Assembly (NCBI GenBank): GCA_040381075.1
Contig: JBEIHX010000007.1
Location: forward strand, 1-64,000
DNA length: 64,000 nt
Direction: 5' to 3'
Source of the DNA: JBEIHX01 sp040381075
Lineage (GTDB): Bacteria; Pseudomonadota; Alphaproteobacteria; Caulobacterales; Aquidulcibacteraceae
A model generated the notes under the pieces. That model was given only the letters and a program-made list of their open reading frames with translations, was not told where the DNA came from and made no database searches. A program made the position numbers and the translations under genes. Positions 25,996-37,276 of the stretch are shown here, one piece after another. Each line of letters begins with the position of its first letter. Position 1 is the stretch's first letter.

Positions 25996-27453
25996 ATGTC
26001 TGATGCCGCCGCTGCAGCCGCCGCGCCGCAGGATCTGCGCGCGCCCGCACCGACCACCGGGCAGGCGCCCCAGCTCACCCCCGACCCCGGGTCTGCGACC
26101 GGCGCGCTGCGCGACCTTGAACCCGCGTCCCGCAAAAAGGGGCCCCTGAAGACCCAGATTGTCGTAGTGGGCGGCGGCGCCGGCGGACTTGAACTGGTGC
26201 GCCGGCTCGGGGCCCATTTCGGGCGCGAGCGCTTCGACATCATCCTGGTTGAACGCAACCGCACCCATATCTGGAAGCCGCTGCTGCACGAAGTCGCAGC
26301 CGGGGCGCTGGACGCCAATCTCGACGAGGTCGGCTACCGCTCGCACGGACGCCGGTGGGGCTACCGATTTTTTCTGGGCGCGATGGAGGGGATCGATCGC
26401 GAAAGGCGTCAGGTCATCATCGCGCCGATGCGCGACGAGGACGGAACGGAGCTGATGGCGTCCCACCGCATCCGCTACGACTATCTGGTGGTCGCGCTGG
26501 GCTCGGTCTCAAACGACTTCGCCACCCCGGGCGTGCGCGAGAACTGTGTGTTTCTCGACACCCGGGCCCAGGCGGACCGGTTCCGGTTGAAGCTATTGAA
26601 CCACTGCCTGCGCGTGTCGCGCACGCTCAGCACGGACCCGCAGGCAGACGCCTATGTGCGCATCGCCATCGTGGGCGGCGGCGCGACCGGGGTCGAACTT
26701 GCCGCGGAGCTGTACAACGCCGCCGCAGGCCTGCGCCATTACGGGCTGGAGGTGTTCGACGAGTCCCGGCTCAAGGTGACCCTGGTCGAAGCCGGCCCAC
26801 GCATCCTGCCGGCGCTGCCGGAAAGGCTCGCCAAGGCAGCCCACAAGGAACTCGAAGCGCTCGGGGTGCGGGTCATCACCGGACGCCAGATCGTGCGCGC
26901 GGGCAAGGACGGCTTTGAAACGAAGGATGGCGAACTGATCCGCGCCGACCTGCGGGTCTGGGCTGCCGGCGTCAAGGCGCCGGAATTTCTCAAGGATATG
27001 GCCGGCCTGGAAACCAATGGGGCAAACCAGCTTGTGGTGGGCGCGATGCTGCAGACGACGCGCGATCCGCGGATTTTTGCGCTTGGCGATTGCGCCAGCT
27101 ACACCCCGCCCGGCGCCCAGCGCGCGATCCCGCCGCGCGCCCAAGCGGCCCATCAGATGGCGGACGTGGTGTTTGACAACCTCAAGGCCGCCATCGCGGG
27201 CAGAAAGCTCAAAACCTTCGCCTATCATGACCATGGGTCGCTGGTGTCATTGAGCAGGTACTCAACGGTCGGAAGCCTGATGGGCAATCTGATCGGCGGG
27301 CGCATGGCTGTCGAGGGCCGGCTCGCCCGCTTCGTCTACATGTCCCTGTACCGCATGCATCTGCTCGCGATCCATGGCTGGCTGCGCGGCGCCATGATGA
27401 TTGCGGTGGGCCACGTCAACCAGATCCTGCGCCCGAAGCTGAAACTGCACTGA
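25996..27453 (+). CDS. ndh: Type II NADH:quinone oxidoreductase
   Basis: Membrane-associated NDH-2 of 485 aa that transfers electrons from NADH to quinone without proton pumping. An Ala/Pro-rich leader (~1-55) precedes the FAD-binding GGGAGGLELVRRLG; the second nucleotide-binding site is IVGGGATGVELAAELYNAA; the FAD-contact motif is FALGDCASY; the C-terminal amphipathic/membrane segment includes LMGNLIGGRMAVEGRLA and SLYRMHLLAIHGW. The ATG at 25996 has GAGG 8 nt before it. The ~55-residue leader is longer than usual for NDH-2. It is followed by a repeat array and a convergent MFS gene. Confidence 0.93.
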   Translation: MSDAAAAAAAPQDLRAPAPTTGQAPQLTPDPGSATGALRDLEPASRKKGPLKTQIVVVGGGAGGLELVRRLGAHFGRERFDIILVERNRTHIWKPLLHEVAAGALDANLDEVGYRSHGRRWGYRFFLGAMEGIDRERRQVIIAPMRDEDGTELMASHRIRYDYLVVALGSVSNDFATPGVRENCVFLDTRAQADRFRLKLLNHCLRVSRTLSTDPQADAYVRIAIVGGGATGVELAAELYNAAAGLRHYGLEVFDESRLKVTLVEAGPRILPALPERLAKAAHKELEALGVRVITGRQIVRAGKDGFETKDGELIRADLRVWAAGVKAPEFLKDMAGLETNGANQLVVGAMLQTTRDPRIFALGDCASYTPPGAQRAIPPRAQAAHQMADVVFDNLKAAIAGRKLKTFAYHDHGSLVSLSRYSTVGSLMGNLIGGRMAVEGRLARFVYMSLYRMHLLAIHGWLRGAMMIAVGHVNQILRPKLKLH

Positions 27454-27590
27454 GCGGTGCTGCGCGCCCCGAAAAGGCGGCGCCCATATCCCGCAGGGGC
27501 GGCGGCGCTCCAGGCGCGCCATCGGGCACGCCGGGGCTGGGTTCGCCAGCCAAGGGACGCAAGCCGCCCGGCCGCGCCGTGGGGGCCGCC

Positions 27591-27695
27591 CCCCAGGCTT
27601 CTGGCCCTCAGGCTTCTGGCCCTCAGGCTTCTGGCCCCCAGGCGTCTGGCCCCCAGGCTTTGGGCCCCCAGGCTTTGGGCCCCCAGGCATCGGAG
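27591..27695. repeat. Seven tandem 15-nt repeats between ndh and MFS gene
   Basis: Seven 15-nt units based on CCYCAGGCTTCTGGC fill most of the 282-bp convergent gap; units 5-7 drift to CCCCAGGCTTTGGGC and CCCCAGGCATCGGAG. The gradient of drift suggests slippage followed by divergence. All frames through the array stay open, but no start signal supports a gene. No intrinsic terminator is evident elsewhere in the gap. Confidence 0.95.
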
Positions 27696-27735
27696 CGAAG
27701 ACGCCGGCCTGGCGGCGCGTCGTGCGCGGCTGCGC

Positions 27736-29052
27736 TCAGTCACTCCGCATGTCGCGCACCAGACGCCGCCCGGCCAGTGTGAAGAAGACGGCGGGCAACA
27801 GCCCCAGGGCGGCGGCGGTCACCAGCACCCAGCGCACGCTGTCGACGCCCGCAATCGGCTTCAGCGCATCCGACAGGGCGCCAAACAGGGTCGGCCCCAG
27901 GCCAAGGCCAATCAGGTTGATGATGAAGAGCATGATGGCGGCGGCCATGGCGCGCGTCTGCGGGCGCACCAGTCCCTGAACGCAGGCGAATGTGGGACCG
28001 TAATACATCTGGTTGGCGGCCGTCGGCAGGAAGATCAGCGCCAGCGCCAGAACCCAGTTGTCGATCCAGTAGCCAAGCGCCAGGAGCGGGGCAGTGACCA
28101 CCATGGCGATCGCTGGCCCCGCAAGATAGCCGCGCGCATCACGCGAGCCGAAGCGGTCAGCGCACCAGCCGCCGAACCATATGCCAAGGATGCCCGCGAT
28201 CCCGGTTGAGATGCCGTAGAAAATGCCGATTTCTCCCGACGACAGACCATGGATCCGTCCGAACAGGACGACCGCCCACACGCTCTTGCCGTAACTGAGA
28301 AAGGCTGTGATCGCCGCACCGCAGGCGAGCCAGAAGAAAGCGCCTGAGCGAAAAACTTCCTGTAAGGCCTCCCGCGCCTTGCCCTTTGGCGCGCCAGCCT
28401 GCCGCACGGCCTCGGCGGCGCGCGTCATGCGCGGCTCCCTCAGCGTAAGGATGACCAAAAGGCCAAGCAGAATGCCCGGCAGGCCGACGGCCAGAAAGGC
28501 GATGCGCCAGCCATACAGATCGTCAAGCACGCCCCCGATGACGAGGCCAAGCAGCGAACCGGCCGGAACGCCGATGCCATAGAAGGCGATCGCCGAAGCC
28601 CGCTTCTCGCGCGGCACATAGTCAGAGATCAGAGAGTGCGCAGGCGGCGTGCAGCCGGCCTCCCCGACGCCGACGCCGACCCGGGCCAGCACAAGCTGGA
28701 TGAACGTCTGCGCCATGCCGCACAGCACCGTCATGCCGGACCACAAGGCAAGGGCGATCCCGATCAGGAAGGGCCGGTTGGTGGTCGCCCGGTCGGCGTA
28801 GCTCGCCAGCGGAATGCCGAGGATCGTGTAGAAAAGGGCGAAGGCGAGCCCGGTCAACAGCCCCAGATAGGTGTCAGAAAACCCGAGTTCCTTTTGGATC
28901 TCAGGACCAAGAATGTTCATGATCTGACGATCGAGGAAGTTGAGGGTGTAGACGACCAGGAGAAGCCAGAGCGCATAGCGCACATAAGCGGGGCTGAGGT
29001 CCGCGCCCTCGCCATTGCTGCGCACGCCGCCGGCGTTGCGATCAGATGTCAT
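27736..29052 (-). CDS. MFS transporter (spinster-like)
   Basis: Major facilitator of 438 aa with 12 predicted TM helices. Family signs: TLNFLDRQIMNILGPEIQKELGFSD near TM1, the loop 2-3 region GIPLASYADRATTNR (motif A position), ARVGVGVGEAGCTPPAHSLISD (TM4 region typical of spinster/hexuronate-type MFS) and the second-half repeat WFGGWCADRFGSRDAR. ATG at 29052 is preferred (GGGGGT upstream, compact N-terminus MTSDRNAGG); a frame to 29298 adds 82 Cys/Gly-rich residues. It lies downstream of the TonB receptor gene at 29451, but a strong terminator at 29370-29400 separates the two, so it likely has its own promoter in 29053-29369, a gap with no visible gene. Confidence 0.92.
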   Translation of the reverse strand: MTSDRNAGGVRSNGEGADLSPAYVRYALWLLLVVYTLNFLDRQIMNILGPEIQKELGFSDTYLGLLTGLAFALFYTILGIPLASYADRATTNRPFLIGIALALWSGMTVLCGMAQTFIQLVLARVGVGVGEAGCTPPAHSLISDYVPREKRASAIAFYGIGVPAGSLLGLVIGGVLDDLYGWRIAFLAVGLPGILLGLLVILTLREPRMTRAAEAVRQAGAPKGKAREALQEVFRSGAFFWLACGAAITAFLSYGKSVWAVVLFGRIHGLSSGEIGIFYGISTGIAGILGIWFGGWCADRFGSRDARGYLAGPAIAMVVTAPLLALGYWIDNWVLALALIFLPTAANQMYYGPTFACVQGLVRPQTRAMAAAIMLFIINLIGLGLGPTLFGALSDALKPIAGVDSVRWVLVTAAALGLLPAVFFTLAGRRLVRDMRSD

Positions 29053-29369
29053 GCGCACCCCCATGCCCGCGCGGCGTCGCCGCCGCGCAGTTCGGCTGCA
29101 GGTCCCGCCAGGCGCAGGACTGAACGTGAGCCGTCCGGCAAGCATGGCCGAGCGCGCACCGCCTGTACAGCAGCCGCTTTGGATCGGCGCGCGATCACCC
29201 GGGACCTGGTCGAGACCCGCAAGGCTCTCGCAGCACGGGCCGGGGCCAGCCGGACAGCCCCCGAAACGCCTGCCTGCCGCCCCGCACCCGCGCGCCACGC
29301 CTGGTGTCGGGCGCCCGTCCGAAAGACCATTCCGGAAGGACAGACCATTGCGGGAGACCGGCGCGGGTC

Positions 29370-29400
29370 AAAAAAAACGGCGCGGCAGGAGCCGCGCCGT
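29370..29400 (-). terminator. Rho-independent terminator of the TonB receptor gene
   Basis: On the minus strand a perfect 10-bp stem (ACGGCGCGGC paired with GCCGCGCCGT, loop TCCT) is followed directly by eight Ts. It begins 51 nt after the receptor stop codon. This is the best intrinsic terminator in the window. Confidence 0.93.
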
Positions 29401-29450
29401 GACAGGGGCCGCCGTACAGCGACGGCCGCCGCCTTGGGGAACCGAAAAGC

Positions 29451-31838
<2,388 letters not shown>

Positions 31839-32173
31839 CCCAAATCTCCTCTAGATACGTTTCCTCGATCCCCGCCGCATCTGATGCCGTCCGATAGCGC
31901 ATATCCCCACGCCGCCTGACGCCGACTGCTTGTCAGAGACTTCTCGTTTTTTTCACTCATGCCAAAAAGCGTCAATGGCGCCCGGCGCAGATTTGTGCTT
32001 TTTCAGAGGAGGCGCGGACAAAAAGACACACACGCACCGCGTCGCGGCGACAGGTCCTGGCAGCCAGCCGCGGCGGCCAGCCCTGGCGGCCAGACCAGGA
32101 CGCCGCCCCGGACGGCCGGTCCTGTCTGGCGGCAGGCCATATGCTGGGCCAACGGTATTCCCGGGCGCCCCGG

Positions 32174-32278
32174 AATTGGGAGCCCCTGCATTCGGAGCCC
32201 CTGAATTCGGAGCCCCTGAAGTCGGGAACCCTGAAGCCGGGCGCCCTGCAGTCGGGCGCCCTGCAGTCGGAAACCCTG
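32174..32278. repeat. Seven tandem 15-nt repeats upstream of CMD-like gene
   Basis: Seven 15-nt units around the core ANTCGGAGCCCCTG; the later units drift to CAGTCGGGCGCCCTG. The array ends 119 nt before the ATG at 32398, in the 559-bp divergent gap. The rest of the gap (31839-32173 and 32279-32397) contains no gene I can support. Confidence 0.95.
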
Positions 32279-32397
32279 GTCGCCCGGGGCGCCTGACGGA
32301 CTGTCAGACCCGCAGGGCCCCTGGGGGTGGACAGTCAGATACCGTCGCAGGGTAGAGCCTGCAGACGCAACACACGCCAGCAGCATAGGGGAAAAGC

Positions 32398-33261
32398 ATG
32401 GGTGCGACAACCGGCAGAGAGCCGCCATTTCCCAACGCCGCCCAGCGTCTGGAGGGGCTCGGCGACGCCGACATCTCTCCCGACGTCCGCCAGGCCCTGG
32501 GTCCCTGGTGGCCGCCGTTCAACCTGCACCGCGTCCTCGCGCACAACCCGCAGACCCTGCAGGCCTGGATGGTGTTCGGCAATCACATCCTGCGCAACAA
32601 TCTTCTGGGAGAGCGGTTGCGCGAACTTGTGGTCCTGCGCGTCGCGTGGAACGCACGCTCGGCCTATGAGTGGGGTCAGCACGCCGGCCTGTCGCGTCGG
32701 CTCGGCATTCCCGAGGCAGACATCGCGCGCGTCGTGCGCGGCCCCCGCGCCAAGGGCTGGACGCCCCTGGAAGCGGCCGCGCTCAGCGGCGTCGACCAGC
32801 TGATGAAAAGCCAGTCGATAGACCCGCAAACCTACGCCGTCCTCGCCGAGCACCTCAGCCCCGCGCAGCTCCTCGACTACGTCTTTCTGATCGGGGAATT
32901 CATCCTGGTGGCGCTGGCGCTCAACGCCTTCCAGATCGCCCGCGACCCAGGCCTGGTCGACATGCCGGTCGCCGGCGCCGCGGCGACCGGCAGGACCCGG
33001 ACAGCGTCCGCCGGCAAAGCCGCAACGGGCGGATCGCAGGCCGCCAAGGGCCCGGCAGGCAAGGTCGGGACACCACCGCGCGCGGCGCCCACGCGCCGCA
33101 CGCCAGGCCCAGCGCAGAAGGCCGCCGCACACAAGGCCGCGCACCCACAGGCCGCCACGGCGAAGCCGCCAGCCCAGCCTGCACCGGGCACACCGGGCGC
33201 ACCAAAATCGGGCGCCGCAGCGCGCGGCGCAACGACATCCGGCAGGGGAGCAAAGTCATGA
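32398..33261 (+). CDS. Carboxymuconolactone decarboxylase-like protein with basic low-complexity tail
   Basis: Protein of 287 aa. Residues ~1-185 form a CMD/AhpD-like domain: NPQTLQAWMVFGNHILRNNLLGERLRELVVLR, then VAWNARSAYEWGQHAGLSRRLGI with the conserved YEWxxH pattern. There is no CxxC, so AhpD-type peroxidase chemistry is not expected; this class is often found in xenobiotic catabolic operons. Residues ~190-287 are a Lys/Arg/Ala/Pro/Gly-rich tail (for example KAAAHKAAHPQAATAKPPAQP) not normally present in the family. ATG at 32398 opens the ORF 119 nt past the repeat array. The stop overlaps the MFS start (ATGA), implying coupled translation. Confidence 0.85.
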   Translation: MGATTGREPPFPNAAQRLEGLGDADISPDVRQALGPWWPPFNLHRVLAHNPQTLQAWMVFGNHILRNNLLGERLRELVVLRVAWNARSAYEWGQHAGLSRRLGIPEADIARVVRGPRAKGWTPLEAAALSGVDQLMKSQSIDPQTYAVLAEHLSPAQLLDYVFLIGEFILVALALNAFQIARDPGLVDMPVAGAAATGRTRTASAGKAATGGSQAAKGPAGKVGTPPRAAPTRRTPGPAQKAAAHKAAHPQAATAKPPAQPAPGTPGAPKSGAAARGATTSGRGAKS

Positions 33262-34625
33262 CCGCGCGCAGCACCACCCGGATCGCCGGGCCGAACGATC
33301 CCTGGCCGTCCGTGGCGCAGGCCAGCTACCTGATGTTCGTGCTCACCATCGCGAGCATGAACTCCTACATCGACCGCATCATTCTGAGCCTGATGATCGG
33401 ACCGATCCGCAAGACCTTCGAGATCAGCGACACCGAGGTCAGCCTGCTTATGGGCCTCGCCTTTGGCGTGTTCTATACGATCGCCGCGCTGCCGATGGGC
33501 CGGCTGGTGGATTTCGCCAACCGGCGCTCGATCATCGCATGGGGCACAGCCTTCTTCTCCGCCTGCACCGTGGCGTGCGGCCTCGCCCAGAACTACTGGC
33601 AGCTGTTTCTGGCCCGGGTGGGCGTCGGGGCCGGCGAGGCGAGCCTCAATCCGGCGGCCTACTCCATGCTCGCAGACACCTACCCCAAGGAACGGCTGTC
33701 GCAGGCGCTCGGCATCTTCACGATGGGCGCGTTCGTCGGCATCGGCGCAGCCTTCATCCTCGGTGGCGCCATCGTGCAGTGGGCGCTCACCACCGGCCCG
33801 ATCGCCATCACCCCCAGCTGGACGGTCGAGCCATGGCAGCTCGCGTTCTTCATCGTCGGCGCGCCGGGCTTCCTCATCGCGCTGTGGGTCGCGACGCTCA
33901 AGGAGCCGTTGCGCCGCGGCGTTGAGGCGCAGGCTGACGGGCGCCTGCGCCCGCCGCCGTTGCGCGCAGTCGCCGGGCGGCTGTGGCGCGAGAAAGCAGT
34001 CTACGCCCCGATGTTCGCAGGCTTTTGCATGATCACGCTGAACGGCTACGCCGGCACCAGCTGGACGGCGGAATTCTTCCGGCGAACCTTTGAATGGTCG
34101 CCAGGCCAGGTCGGCTTCTGGTACGGGCTTGTCGGCGTCATGATCGCCAGCGTGCTGGGCGCCTTCGCGGGCGGATGGATATCCGACCAGGTTGACAAGC
34201 GCCATCGCGATGCGCCGCTGCGCGTCGCCGCCTTCGCCATGCTCGCCTCCTGGATCCCTTCCGCCACCGCAACGCTGATGGATGATCCCTGGGCCGCCCT
34301 GGGGCTTCTCGCAGTGGCGCAGTTCTTCACCACCTTCACCTTCCCGCTCGCCGCCGCCGCGATCCAGCTGTCCACGCCGAACCAGTACCGTGGACAGACC
34401 TCGGCCCTCTATCTGTTCACGATCAACCTGTGCGGTCTCGGCCTTGGTCCGGTGATGGTGGGGCTGATGAATGACACCGTGTTTCCGAGCGCGGACGGGG
34501 TGCGCTACTCGCTCGCGGTGATCAATGCGGTGACGGCGCCGCTGGCGGCGATCCTGCTGATGGCGGCCTGGCGGCCCTATCGCGAGGCGCGCGCGCGCTA
34601 TGAGGGGGCGGGCCAGCCAGGGTAA
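33258..34625 (+). CDS. MFS transporter
   Basis: Major facilitator of 455 aa, 12 predicted TMs, related in motif style to the MFS gene at 27736. TM1 SMNSYIDRIILSLMIGPIRKTF, the loop 2-3 motif GRLVDFANRRSII, and ARVGVGAGEASLNPAAYSMLADTYPKER in the TM4 region mark the spinster-like branch. Second-half repeat: GGWISDQVDKRHRD. The ATG at 33258 overlaps the stop of the CMD-like gene by 4 nt. The gene pair probably handles uptake or efflux and first-step chemistry of one compound, but the substrate is unknown. A frame in the same register can be extended upstream to 32670 inside the CMD gene and is rejected. Confidence 0.93.
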   Translation: MTARSTTRIAGPNDPWPSVAQASYLMFVLTIASMNSYIDRIILSLMIGPIRKTFEISDTEVSLLMGLAFGVFYTIAALPMGRLVDFANRRSIIAWGTAFFSACTVACGLAQNYWQLFLARVGVGAGEASLNPAAYSMLADTYPKERLSQALGIFTMGAFVGIGAAFILGGAIVQWALTTGPIAITPSWTVEPWQLAFFIVGAPGFLIALWVATLKEPLRRGVEAQADGRLRPPPLRAVAGRLWREKAVYAPMFAGFCMITLNGYAGTSWTAEFFRRTFEWSPGQVGFWYGLVGVMIASVLGAFAGGWISDQVDKRHRDAPLRVAAFAMLASWIPSATATLMDDPWAALGLLAVAQFFTTFTFPLAAAAIQLSTPNQYRGQTSALYLFTINLCGLGLGPVMVGLMNDTVFPSADGVRYSLAVINAVTAPLAAILLMAAWRPYREARARYEGAGQPG

Positions 34626-34654
34626 AGCAGGGCGACGACGCTCCGTAGCCCGGT

Positions 34655-34734
34655 CGATGCAGGCCGGCATCGACACAGGCCGGCATCGACACAGGCCGGC
34701 ATCAACGCAGCCTCGCATCGACGCAGCCTGGCGA
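34655..34734. repeat. Five tandem 16-nt repeats
   Basis: Five 16-nt units based on CGACACAGGCCGGCAT lie in the 177-bp convergent gap between the MFS gene (plus) and the ferredoxin gene (minus). Units 2 and 3 are identical; units 4 and 5 have drifted. No terminator with a T-run is seen in this gap. Confidence 0.92.
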
Positions 34735-34802
34735 ACGCCATGCCGGGCCTCCATCGTGCTGGGCCAGACTTGGGGGCCGTGGACTGGCGCACCCGCCTGC
34801 TC

Positions 34803-35135
34803 TCAGGACTGGCGCACGCCCATCTTGCGCACCGTGGCGTCCGCCAGAGGGCGCGCCTGACAGGCGAGGCGCACCGCCCCCGCCTCGCCCGCCTGTCCCA
34901 CCGGTGCGCCGGTGACCGCCGGGCCGATCAGCGCTAGCGCGCCGGCCTCAAGCGGGGACGGCGGCGCGAAGGCCTCCGGCGCCAGCGTGGTGAAAAAACA
35001 GGTGCGGCACTGCGCGTGTCCGCCGCACACGCTGCGCCAGACCAGCCCGGCGCGCCGTGCGGCGGCAAGGACGCTTTCGCCGGACTCCACGCTGAGCAGA
35101 AGCCCCGACGGCTCGATGGTCAGCGTGACAGACAC
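34803..35135 (-). CDS. [2Fe-2S] ferredoxin, adrenodoxin-like cysteine spacing
   Basis: Small electron carrier of 110 aa. The cluster ligands are visible: SVCGGHAQCRTCF gives C-x5-C-x2-C, the spacing of adrenodoxin/putidaredoxin-type ferredoxins that serve P450s, with the fourth Cys in RLACQARP near the C-terminus. It starts 7 nt after the Rieske oxygenase stop and is the last gene of a six-gene unit whose first gene is a P450. It could therefore feed electrons to the P450 (38838), to the Rieske oxygenase (35143), or both. No ferredoxin reductase is encoded in the operon or the window. Confidence 0.9.
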   Translation of the reverse strand: MSVTLTIEPSGLLLSVESGESVLAAARRAGLVWRSVCGGHAQCRTCFFTTLAPEAFAPPSPLEAGALALIGPAVTGAPVGQAGEAGAVRLACQARPLADATVRKMGVRQS

Positions 35136-35142
35136 TGCACGC

Positions 35143-36510
35143 TTACGGCTTGCGCCCGAGATAGTCGTTCAGCGTCGCGTGGAAATGGCGCAGCCGGTTT
35201 TCCTGGTAGCGGGCCAGCGTGGTGGCGCCGCTGCGCAGCGAGCGCAGCCCCTTCTGGATCGCCCACAGGTTTGCGCCGTCCTGGTCAAAGACGCCGCCCA
35301 GACCGCCGAGTTCAAGCGCGTCCGTCCAGGGCTGCTCAGCGCGCAGCTGGGTGTGCTTGGCGGCCGGTGGACGCGGTTTGCCAAGCGGGGTGGGGACAAG
35401 GAGATAGACCTCCTGCACACACCAGTCTGGGTCGCGTCCGAGCGGGCGGAAGCGATAGCAGATCGGCGCGGCGTGCCCGAACCAGAGAACGAGGTTGGGA
35501 AACACGAAATACTGGATCGTGTCGATCGCTTCGCTGTCGGTGACCGTGTCGACCGCCGACCCGAGCACGGAGGCGAGGGCGGCGCGCCGCCGGCGCGCCA
35601 TCTCGGCGCGCGCCGTGGAGCCTTCTGGAACCGTGATTGGCCCGGCGTTGGGCTCGGAGGCCTGCAGGATCTCATCCTGCGTCAGCGCATCGCCCTGAGA
35701 CGGCGAAGCGACGCCGCGCGGACTGATCATCCGGCTGTAATGCCGCTTGCCCGGCCAGACGTCATACTGGGTGTTGAAGTCTGCGATGTAGGCTGCAGCC
35801 TGGGGATGGGTGTCGGTCACATGGAATGACTCAACGAAAGCCTCCAGCGCGAGCTTCCAGTTGCAGTTGAGCGGCTTGCTCACATGCGCGGCGATGAAGC
35901 GGTCCTCCATCGGCCAGCGGGCGAAAACGGCGGGAATATCCTCCAGGTAGCTGTCAAGGTCAGGCGCATCCGGATCCATACAGATGAACACAAAGCCGCC
36001 CCACCGACCGACCCGGGCCTGCGGCAGGCGGAATTCAGCGCGATCGACGTGCGGAAAGTCCCACTCGGCGGGCACATGCTTCAGGGTCCCGTCCAGACCC
36101 CAGGTGAAGCCATGGAAGGGGCAACGGAACGCCGCCACCGTGCCGGCGCAGTCGCGCAGTTGCCGGCCGCGGTGCAGACAGGCGTTGAAATGCGCCCGGA
36201 TGTCATCCGGCCCGGCCCGCACGATGATGAGCGACCATTGTGCGATGTCGTAAACGACGTGATCGCCCACATTCGGGATCTCTTCCTCCCGGCACGCAAC
36301 CTGCCAGACCTTGCCCCAGAGCTGCGTCATCTCGCGATCGCAGAACTCCTGAGACAGATATTCCGCCACAGGCACGCCACCGAGACCGAAATCAACGTAA
36401 GGCGCCTCGGCGAGCTGCCAGGGCTGCTCCCTGGGGTCCTGGCGCAGCATGTCCTGAACGGTCGGATAGGGACGGTTGAGCGGATCGAGACGCGCATCAT
36501 CAGCTGCCAT
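35143..36510 (-). CDS. Rieske non-heme iron oxygenase, large subunit
   Basis: Aromatic-ring-hydroxylating-type oxygenase alpha subunit of 455 aa. The Rieske centre is CLHRGRQLRDC...FRCPFHGFTWG (C-x-H ... C-x2-H, ~113-138). The mononuclear iron site is ESFHVTDTHP in the catalytic domain (two His; an Asp further downstream). Length fits class IA/IB oxygenases including demethylases and steroid hydroxylases; no small subunit is adjacent, consistent with an alpha-only enzyme. ATG at 36510 has GGAGAG upstream and lies 11 nt inside the ThuA gene end. It sits between ThuA-like and ferredoxin genes in the oxidative operon. Confidence 0.95.
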   Translation of the reverse strand: MAADDARLDPLNRPYPTVQDMLRQDPREQPWQLAEAPYVDFGLGGVPVAEYLSQEFCDREMTQLWGKVWQVACREEEIPNVGDHVVYDIAQWSLIIVRAGPDDIRAHFNACLHRGRQLRDCAGTVAAFRCPFHGFTWGLDGTLKHVPAEWDFPHVDRAEFRLPQARVGRWGGFVFICMDPDAPDLDSYLEDIPAVFARWPMEDRFIAAHVSKPLNCNWKLALEAFVESFHVTDTHPQAAAYIADFNTQYDVWPGKRHYSRMISPRGVASPSQGDALTQDEILQASEPNAGPITVPEGSTARAEMARRRRAALASVLGSAVDTVTDSEAIDTIQYFVFPNLVLWFGHAAPICYRFRPLGRDPDWCVQEVYLLVPTPLGKPRPPAAKHTQLRAEQPWTDALELGGLGGVFDQDGANLWAIQKGLRSLRSGATTLARYQENRLRHFHATLNDYLGRKP

Positions 36511-37276
36511 GGTCAGTCTCTCCTTCTATGCCTGCGGCCCATGCAAGGCCACGCGCCAGTATGCGCCGGAAGGCCGGCGTCTCCCACGAACAGCGCTCAA
36601 CCTGCGGATAGTAGGGCGTGCGGTGCGGCGCGTCCCAGTGACCGCGGCAATGCCCGAGCGTGCAATAGAGCACTTCGCCGCTGGCCACGCTGCGCGAATA
36701 CAGGACCGGGCGCGGCTCGTCGCGCGACCAGTCCGCACGCACAAACCCCGGCGCAGGCCCGGCGTAGCGCGTGTCCATCAGAACCGTCAGCCCATCGGCG
36801 AGATCCGACAGGTAGAGTTCGTCCACCGTCTCGAAATCGGCGATGCCGCGGCACACCGGATGGTCAGGCGCGCGCACACGCACCTCAAAGGCGCCGATCG
36901 GAGGATGCGCGACGAACTGCGACCCCAAAAGGTCGATGAAGCCGGTGTCGTCCGGCAGGGCGGCGACGCCGTCGCCCGTCCAGGCGAGCAGCGAGTTTGT
37001 GGCGTGCAGGGCGAACCAGCGCCCGCCGCGCGCCAGAAACGCGCGCAGCGCCTCAGCCGCGCGTTTCGAAGGCTGCACGTTGCAGGTGTAGGTGACGAGA
37101 AATGCGCACGTCTCCAGCGCCCCGACGTCCTCAAAGTGATCCGCAACCGAGACCCTGACGTTGGGGTGGTCTGCAAGCGCCTTGAGGATTTCAAGGCGGG
37201 CATAATCGAAGTCATGGGCCATGCCGCCCACGATCAGGCGCCCGTTGATGCGCACAGGCGGGTCCTGGCGCGTCAC
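36500..37276 (-). CDS. ThuA-like domain protein
   Basis: Protein of 258 aa of the ThuA/trehalose-utilisation type, a flavodoxin/glutamine-amidotransferase-like fold. Marks: GRLIVGGMAHDFDYARLEIL at the start, GGRWFALHATNSLLAW in the middle, and VLYCTLGHCRGHWD near the end (the GHxxG region of the family). Start is GTG at 37276, overlapping the SDR stop as GTGA; its stop overlaps the Rieske start by 11 nt. ThuA-like proteins often accompany oxidoreductases in sugar or polyol modules; in a P450/Rieske operon its role is unclear. Confidence 0.85.
   Translation of the reverse strand: MTRQDPPVRINGRLIVGGMAHDFDYARLEILKALADHPNVRVSVADHFEDVGALETCAFLVTYTCNVQPSKRAAEALRAFLARGGRWFALHATNSLLAWTGDGVAALPDDTGFIDLLGSQFVAHPPIGAFEVRVRAPDHPVCRGIADFETVDELYLSDLADGLTVLMDTRYAGPAPGFVRADWSRDEPRPVLYSRSVASGEVLYCTLGHCRGHWDAPHRTPYYPQVERCSWETPAFRRILARGLAWAAGIEGETDHGS

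Noticed and set aside
32003..32428. Minus-strand pentapeptide-repeat-like frame (RLQGA repeats)
   Set aside because: It results from the 15-nt array; true pentapeptide-repeat periodicity (A[D/N]LXX) is absent and there is no start signal.
32877..34754. 625-codon minus-strand frame opposite the MFS gene
   Set aside because: His/Arg/Gly-rich composition with no domain; the MFS protein on the plus strand is clear.
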